NCBI GenBank assembly: GCA_041497995.1
Contig: JBGQHM010000239.1
Coordinates: 1 to 10,456 of the forward strand
Direction: 5' to 3'
DNA length: 10,456 nt
Origin: DATKMS01 sp041497995
Lineage (GTDB): Bacteria > Desulfobacterota > Binatia > HRBIN30
The notes beneath the pieces were generated by a model that ran no database searches, was not told where the DNA came from, and saw only the letters and a list, made by a program, of their open reading frames with translations. Positions 6,390-10,456 of the stretch are shown piece by piece (positions within the stretch are counted from its first letter, which is position 1; each line of letters opens with the position of its first letter). A program made the translations under genes and the position numbers.

Positions 6390-7520
6390 ATGGTCCAGTT
6401 CTTCTACTTCCACCTCATGCCTTGGCCGCACCTGCCGGACGACTTCGATCGCAAGCATGCGTCGTCGTGGATCACGCTTTCGAACCGCTACTACGATCCG
6501 CAACGTGGCCACACGCTGTACAACGAGTACCTCGACGAGATGGAACACGCCGAGGCGCTCGGCTACGACGGGCTGGGCGTCAACGAGCATCACCAGAACG
6601 CCTACGGCACGATGCCGTCGCCGAACCTCATGGCAGCCGCGCTCATCCGCCGCACGACACGCGCCAAGATCGCCATCCTCGGCAACGCCATCCCGCTGCG
6701 CGATCATCCGCTGCGCGTCGCAGAGGAAGTCGCGATGCTCGACGTGATGTCCGGCGGCCGCGTCATCTCGGGCTTCGTGCGCGGCATCGGCTGCGAGTAT
6801 TTGTCGCTGGGGGTCAACCCAACGTATTCGCGCGAGCGCTTCTACGAAGCGCACGAGCTGATCGTGCGCGCCTGGACCGAAGACGGGCCGTTCTCCTTCG
6901 AGGGCAAGCACTATCAGGTGCGCTACGCCAACATATGGCCGCGCCCGTTGCAGCAACCGCACCCGCCGATCTGGCTGCCGTCGCAGGGCAGCACCGAAAC
7001 CATTCGCTGGGGCGCACAGCGTCGCTACCCGTTCATCAGCGTCTTCACCTCGTTCGCGCAAACCAAACGGCTGATCGACGAGTACAAGGCCGCCGCCGAG
7101 ACCGCGGGCTACACCGCGCAGCCGGAGCAGATCGGCTTCGCGCTACCAACCTACGTCGCTGAGACCGACGCGCGGGCGCGCGAAGAGGCGAAGCCACACA
7201 TGCTGTGGCTGTTCCACCGCGGACTCAAGATCCCGCCGCACTTCCTGCTGCCGCCGGGGTACATCACCGAAGACTCGCTACGGAAGTTCCTGGCCGCGGG
7301 CATGCGGCCGCCGAGCGACATGAGCTTCGAGGAGCTCGAAAAGGGCGGATACGTCTTAGTCGGCAGCGCAAAGACGGTCGTCGATCGTCTCAAAGACATC
7401 CAGCAACAGCTCAACTTTGGCCTCTTCATCGGCGGCGGCCGCACCGGGGACATGCCGCACGACAAAGCGCTCAAGAACATGGAGCTGTTCGCCCGCGACG
7501 TAATGCCGCACTTTCGCTGA
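6390..7520 (+). CDS. LLM-class flavin-dependent oxidoreductase (luciferase-like monooxygenase)
   Basis: A 376-residue luciferase-like (bacterial luciferase fold) protein. Typical family signatures are the early helix EHAEALGYDGLGVNEHH (52-68), PSPNLMAAAL (77-86), the ILGNAIPLRDHPLRVAEEVAMLD stretch (96-118), SGGRVISGFVRG (121-132) and the C-terminal VGSAKTVVDRLKD (324-336). The family binds reduced flavin (FMNH2 or F420H2) in a TIM barrel and often performs two-component oxygenation. No flavin reductase is encoded nearby, so electrons must come from elsewhere in the cell. ATG 6390 lies 3 bp after the hydrolase stop, implying coupled translation. Joint work with that hydrolase, for example Baeyer-Villiger-like oxidation followed by ester hydrolysis, is a reasonable guess but unproven. 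Length is normal and no lesion was found. Confidence 0.94.
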   Translation: MVQFFYFHLMPWPHLPDDFDRKHASSWITLSNRYYDPQRGHTLYNEYLDEMEHAEALGYDGLGVNEHHQNAYGTMPSPNLMAAALIRRTTRAKIAILGNAIPLRDHPLRVAEEVAMLDVMSGGRVISGFVRGIGCEYLSLGVNPTYSRERFYEAHELIVRAWTEDGPFSFEGKHYQVRYANIWPRPLQQPHPPIWLPSQGSTETIRWGAQRRYPFISVFTSFAQTKRLIDEYKAAAETAGYTAQPEQIGFALPTYVAETDARAREEAKPHMLWLFHRGLKIPPHFLLPPGYITEDSLRKFLAAGMRPPSDMSFEELEKGGYVLVGSAKTVVDRLKDIQQQLNFGLFIGGGRTGDMPHDKALKNMELFARDVMPHFR

Positions 7521-7566
7521 GCGGCGCAGCGCAGGCGCGAGTGCAGTCCCAACGCTGCGCACGTGC

Positions 7567-7588
7567 AGGTCGGGCGCTGCGCCGACCT
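7567..7588 (+). terminator. Hairpin downstream of the oxidoreductase gene
   Basis: AGGTCGG (7567-7573) pairs perfectly with CCGACCT (7582-7588) around a GC-rich 8-nt loop. It lies 46 bp after the oxidoreductase stop and 30 bp before the next ATG. There is no T-tract, so it is not a classical intrinsic terminator. It could be a processing or attenuation structure separating the operon from the DUF4097 gene. Confidence 0.35.
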
Positions 7589-7618
7589 CACCGCTCATCA
7601 GCCCAGACCGGGAGCACA

Positions 7619-8593
7619 ATGCCCGTCGCGGCGTTTCCCAGGACGGCATGCGAGGTGCTACTAACCAAGCACATGCCGTCGGTTACCTCCGATACACCCG
7701 ACGATCCACTCGACGCCGACCTGACCTACGAAGAGCTCGTGTGGCGTCGCAACCTGTTCGCCGCCATCGCCGCGCTTCTCTTGGTCGTTGTGATAGCGAC
7801 CGGCGTGCTCGACGTGGCAACCTCTGTCCATGATGATCGCACCTTCAGCGTCGGCGCGGCGCCCCGACTCATCGTCCATGACGGAGTGGGCGGCGGCCTG
7901 CGTGGAGGTATCGGGGTACGCGCCGGCGACGCCGGTCACATCCGAGTCGAAGGCGAAGTGCACGGCACGTGGCGTGTACGCTACGCGATCGAGCAACGCG
8001 GGGACGATGTAGTGATCGAGGCGCAGCCGCGCTTCTTGCTGGGCTGGCTGAGTCTCCTCGGCCCGGCGCGTTTCACGATCACAGCCCCCGCGACGACCCG
8101 GCTCGAGATCGAAAGCTATAGCGCCCCGATCGACGTCCAGCGGGTTGCGGGAGGCGGCACGCTGCAGACGACGAACGGCGCGATCCACCTCGATGGCGTC
8201 AAGGGCGGCCTCTCAGCGGTCACGACGAACGGTGCCATCAACACCCGCGGCTTCGACGGAAGCGCGACGCTGAGAACCACCAACGGCGCCATCGACGTCC
8301 GTGAGGGCCGTGGCACGTTCGATGTGACGACAACCAACGGGGCAATCATGCTCGACGCCGAGCTGCAGCCAGGCGCGCGCCACCGGGCGGAGACGACGAA
8401 CGGTTCGGTCACCGTACACCTGCGCGGCGAGCCGAGCCTTCGAGTGAATGCGCGCACGACCAACGGTGCGGTGGTGGCGAACCGCCCGATCACCACCCGC
8501 GAGCGCAGCTCCGACACCCTGGCAGGAACCATCGGTGCCGGCGACGGCGAGCTGTCGCTGCGCACGACGAACGGCAAGATCACCATCGACTGA
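7619..8593 (+). CDS. Single-pass membrane protein with DUF4097-like beta-repeat ectodomain
   Basis: 324 residues from ATG 7619, chosen because GGGAG (7610-7614) lies 4 nt upstream; a second in-frame ATG at 7673 would remove 18 residues. The acidic N-terminus (1-45) precedes one hydrophobic segment at about 46-64 (LFAAIAALLLVVVIATGVL). Preceding arginines (WRRN) suggest the N-terminus is cytoplasmic and the rest extracytoplasmic. Residues from about 75 form a beta-rich domain carrying seven TTNG motifs (starts at 184, 202, 220, 238, 259, 280 and 316), the first four at exact 18-residue spacing. This is the stacked-strand pattern of DUF4097 putative-adhesin domains, probably a beta-helix-like structure. 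Biological role is unknown. It is followed 74 bp later by the FAD dehydrogenase on the same strand. Confidence 0.85.
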   Translation: MPVAAFPRTACEVLLTKHMPSVTSDTPDDPLDADLTYEELVWRRNLFAAIAALLLVVVIATGVLDVATSVHDDRTFSVGAAPRLIVHDGVGGGLRGGIGVRAGDAGHIRVEGEVHGTWRVRYAIEQRGDDVVIEAQPRFLLGWLSLLGPARFTITAPATTRLEIESYSAPIDVQRVAGGGTLQTTNGAIHLDGVKGGLSAVTTNGAINTRGFDGSATLRTTNGAIDVREGRGTFDVTTTNGAIMLDAELQPGARHRAETTNGSVTVHLRGEPSLRVNARTTNGAVVANRPITTRERSSDTLAGTIGAGDGELSLRTTNGKITID

Positions 8594-8667
8594 GTCGCTC
8601 CCGTCGTCGAAGTCACTCGACCAACCTGCAACTGGCTCCCACAGCTCGCGTTGGCTAGATCTGTTGC

Positions 8668-10230
8668 ATGCCCATTTCTCTCGAACTGGCCGTGGATCTC
8701 GACCACGCCGACGATCCGGCGGTGCAGCGCCGATTAGCGGCACGCTTGCTCGATCGGCTCGAGCCGGAGATCACCGCGGTCCGCGTGCGCAAGCGATCAA
8801 TCGATGCGCGGCATGCGTCGGTCACCGTCCGTCTGCAGGTCGATGTCTACTGCAACGAACCGGCACAGGACGAGGAGGTGGCGCGGCCCAGCTATCGTGC
8901 GGTCTGCGGTGATCGCACGGCGGTCATCGTAGGCTGCGGGCCGGCGGGAATGTTCGCGGCGCTGCGGCTGATCGAGCTGGGCATCAAGCCCATCGTGCTG
9001 GAACGCGGCAAGGACGTCCGCGCCCGGCGGCATGACCTCGCCGCGATCCAACGACAAGGCATCGTCGATCCCGACAGCAACTACTGCTTCGGCGAAGGCG
9101 GCGCGGGTACGTACTCCGACGGCAAGCTCTACACCCGCGCCACCAAGCGCGGCAGCGTCGACGCCGTGCTGCGTACGCTGGTGGCGCATGGCGCACCGCC
9201 GGACATCCTGATCGACGCGCACCCGCACATCGGCTCGAACCGGCTGCCCAAGGTCGTCGCCGCGCTGCGCGACAGCATCCTGCAAGCTGGTGGCGAGATC
9301 CGCTTCGAAACGCGCGTCGCCGATTTTGTCATCACGGCGAACCATCGAATGCATGGCGTCATCACGGCTGGTAGCGACGAAGTCATCGCCGACGCCGTCA
9401 TCCTGGCAACCGGCCATTCAGCGCGTGATATCTTCGCCTTGCTCGTTGCCCGCGGAATCCGCATCCAAGCAAAACCCTTCGCCATGGGCGTGCGCGTCGA
9501 GCACCCACAAGCGTTGATCGACAACCTGCAATACCACGGCGTGCACGATCCGCGGCTGCCGGCAGCAAGCTATCGTCTGGCCGCGACGGTTGGAGAGCGC
9601 GGCGTGTTCTCGTTCTGCATGTGCCCGGGCGGCTTCATCGTGCCAGCCGCCACGCAGCAGAACGAGGTAGTAGTCAACGGCATGAGCCTCTCGCGCCGCG
9701 ACTCGCCGTTCGCCAACTCAGGCATCGTCGTGTCGGTCGAGGCCGCCGACCTCGAAGCGTACCGCACCCACGGCGCGCTGGCGGGCGTGCACTATCAGCA
9801 AGCGCTGGAGACGGCGGCAGCCGCAGCCGGGGGCGGCCGGCAACGCGCCCCGGCGCAGCGGCTCAGCGACTTCCTCGCCGGCCGCGAGTCCGCCACGCTG
9901 CCGGCGACCAGCTATCACCCCGGCCTCACCGCAGCGCCACTGCACACACTGCTGCCACCGCCGTTGGTGCAACGGCTCCAGGACGGATTCAAGCGCTTCG
10001 GCGCATCGATGCGCGGCTACGTCACCGAAGACGCTCTGCTGGTTGGCGTCGAGACGCGCACCAGCTCTCCGGTGCGCATCCCACGCGACGCTGACTCGCT
10101 ACAGCATCCCGAGATCGCCGCGCTCTTCCCGTGCGGCGAGGGCGCCGGCTACGCCGGTGGCATCGTCTCCGCCGCGCTCGATGGGATACGGGTCGCCGAG
10201 GCGTGCGCTACCAGCAGGGCGCGGAGCTAG
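8668..10230 (+). CDS. FAD-dependent dehydrogenase (COG2509-type NAD(P)/FAD oxidoreductase)
   Basis: A 520-residue flavoprotein. Residues 1-80 form an N-terminal alpha/beta domain (VRVRKRSIDAR) common in this family. The dinucleotide-binding motif VIVGCGPAGMFAAL (86-99) follows, with acceptor LERG (111-114), then YCFGEGGAGTYSDGKLYTR (139-157), ILATGHSARD (245-254), MGVRVEHP (273-280), FCMCPGGFIVPAA (316-328) and the C-terminal FAD contact CGEGAGYAGGIVSAALDG (489-506). These are diagnostic of the uncharacterised FAD-dependent dehydrogenases of COG2509; the physiological substrate is not established. ATG 8668 follows an in-frame TAG at 8656, fixing the start closely, though Shine-Dalgarno strength is poor. 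It is cytoplasmic, with no signal peptide. The upstream 74-bp gap contains only a weak 5-bp stem (GTCGA/TCGAC, 8606-8621). It converges with a - strand gene. Confidence 0.93.
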   Translation: MPISLELAVDLDHADDPAVQRRLAARLLDRLEPEITAVRVRKRSIDARHASVTVRLQVDVYCNEPAQDEEVARPSYRAVCGDRTAVIVGCGPAGMFAALRLIELGIKPIVLERGKDVRARRHDLAAIQRQGIVDPDSNYCFGEGGAGTYSDGKLYTRATKRGSVDAVLRTLVAHGAPPDILIDAHPHIGSNRLPKVVAALRDSILQAGGEIRFETRVADFVITANHRMHGVITAGSDEVIADAVILATGHSARDIFALLVARGIRIQAKPFAMGVRVEHPQALIDNLQYHGVHDPRLPAASYRLAATVGERGVFSFCMCPGGFIVPAATQQNEVVVNGMSLSRRDSPFANSGIVVSVEAADLEAYRTHGALAGVHYQQALETAAAAAGGGRQRAPAQRLSDFLAGRESATLPATSYHPGLTAAPLHTLLPPPLVQRLQDGFKRFGASMRGYVTEDALLVGVETRTSSPVRIPRDADSLQHPEIAALFPCGEGAGYAGGIVSAALDGIRVAEACATSRARS

Positions 10231-10235
10231 CGACG

Positions 10236-10249
10236 CAGCCGAACGGCTG
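10236..10249. terminator. Short hairpin between convergent genes
   Basis: CAGCCG (10236-10241), loop AA, CGGCTG (10244-10249) is a perfect 6-bp inverted repeat lying between the FAD dehydrogenase stop (10230) and the - strand stop (10261). CGA and TCG just outside could extend the stem across a small internal loop. Its position suggests a shared bidirectional end structure. No T-tract is present, so termination strength is uncertain. Confidence 0.45.
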
Positions 10250-10260
10250 TCGGCATGCAC

Positions 10261-10456
10261 TCACGGCCCGACTGCGGCCACACGCTCCAGGAAGGCGATT
10301 GTCGCGGCCGCTGCATTGCGCCCCGCGAGTCGGTAGTAGGCGAAGAACTGCGTCGGGAATCCCGGCAAGCCGAGCGGGTCGCCCGCCCCGTCAGACACCG
10401 AACGAAATCCGATGAACGGTATGCCTCGCGCCGCTGCCTCGCGCGCAACCGCTGCC
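10261..10456 (-). CDS. Nucleoside phosphorylase/nucleosidase-family protein, C-terminal fragment (5' end outside window)
   Basis: Reading the - strand from base 10455 to the TGA at 10263-10261 gives 64 open residues. They include VAREAAARGIPFIGFRSVSDGAGDP and end LAGRNAAAATIAFLERVA. The helix, the G-I-P-F strand and R-S-V-S-D match the C-terminal active-site region of the PNP/UDP phosphorylase family (MTA/SAH nucleosidases, purine and related nucleoside phosphorylases), where the Asp of the S-D pair protonates the leaving base. The rest of the gene is beyond the right edge, so the subfamily and substrate cannot be fixed. The GFPTQFFAYYRLAGRNAA stretch suggests a bacterial variant rather than the classical E. 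coli Pfs type. It converges on the FAD dehydrogenase with a 30-bp gap. Confidence 0.75.
   Translation of the reverse strand, partial: AAVAREAAARGIPFIGFRSVSDGAGDPLGLPGFPTQFFAYYRLAGRNAAAATIAFLERVAAVGP

Noticed and set aside
5883..7061. 392-codon open frame on the - strand opposite the second hydrolase and the LLM oxidoreductase
   Set aside because: A typical antisense shadow in high-GC DNA: its product is arginine/alanine-rich without recognisable motifs, and the + strand genes are well supported.
6299..7162. 287-codon + strand frame across the end of the second hydrolase and the LLM gene
   Set aside because: Arginine/histidine/proline-rich composition typical of a frame-shifted reading; it overlaps two certain genes.
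8606..8621. Inverted repeat GTCGA/TCGAC between the DUF4097 and FAD genes as a terminator
   Set aside because: Only a 5-bp stem with no T-tract; easily expected by chance in this composition.

Overview
High-GC bacterial chromosome segment with densely packed genes, nearly all on the + strand. Gene content points to an environmental, probably Gram-negative-like lineage: a flavin-dependent luciferase-like oxidoreductase, two alpha/beta hydrolases, a COG2509-type FAD dehydrogenase, a DUF4097 membrane-anchored protein and a nucleoside phosphorylase-like fragment. I suspect an uncultured deltaproteobacterium or Binatota-like organism, but this is a low-confidence impression from gene content, not a demonstrated assignment.

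Left part (1-4593) looks like an accessory, defence-type segment. It opens with the 3' end of a large WD40-repeat gene whose blades are nearly identical at the DNA level (126-bp units). After an 88-bp gap come two tightly coupled genes, an AAA+ ATPase (1096-2106, GTG start) and a subtilisin-like S8 protease (2110-4593), separated by 3 bp. Their order, sizes and intact motifs match the IetAS system. IetAS was first described as a stability/incompatibility (toxin-antitoxin-like) module of the Agrobacterium Ti plasmid and was later reported as an anti-phage defence system. The ATPase probably controls or feeds the protease. Whether the WD40 protein is a third partner or simply an adjacent defence/STAND gene is open, because its N-terminus lies outside the window.

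Middle part (4713-7520) is a metabolic cluster: two alpha/beta-fold hydrolases followed by an LLM-class flavin-dependent oxidoreductase. The second hydrolase and the oxidoreductase are 3 bp apart and surely co-transcribed. The first hydrolase ends inside an 8-bp tandem repeat (ACCCTTGA units). That repeat also supplies a plausible -35 element for a promoter whose start site would fall almost on the next ATG.

Right part (7619-10456) holds a single-pass membrane protein with a DUF4097-like beta-repeat ectodomain carrying seven TTNG motifs. It is followed by a 520-residue FAD-dependent dehydrogenase and, converging on it from the - strand, the C-terminal 64 residues of a nucleoside phosphorylase/nucleosidase-family protein. 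A perfect 6-bp-stem hairpin lies between the two convergent stops. No tRNA, rRNA, CRISPR array, transposase or integrase was seen.
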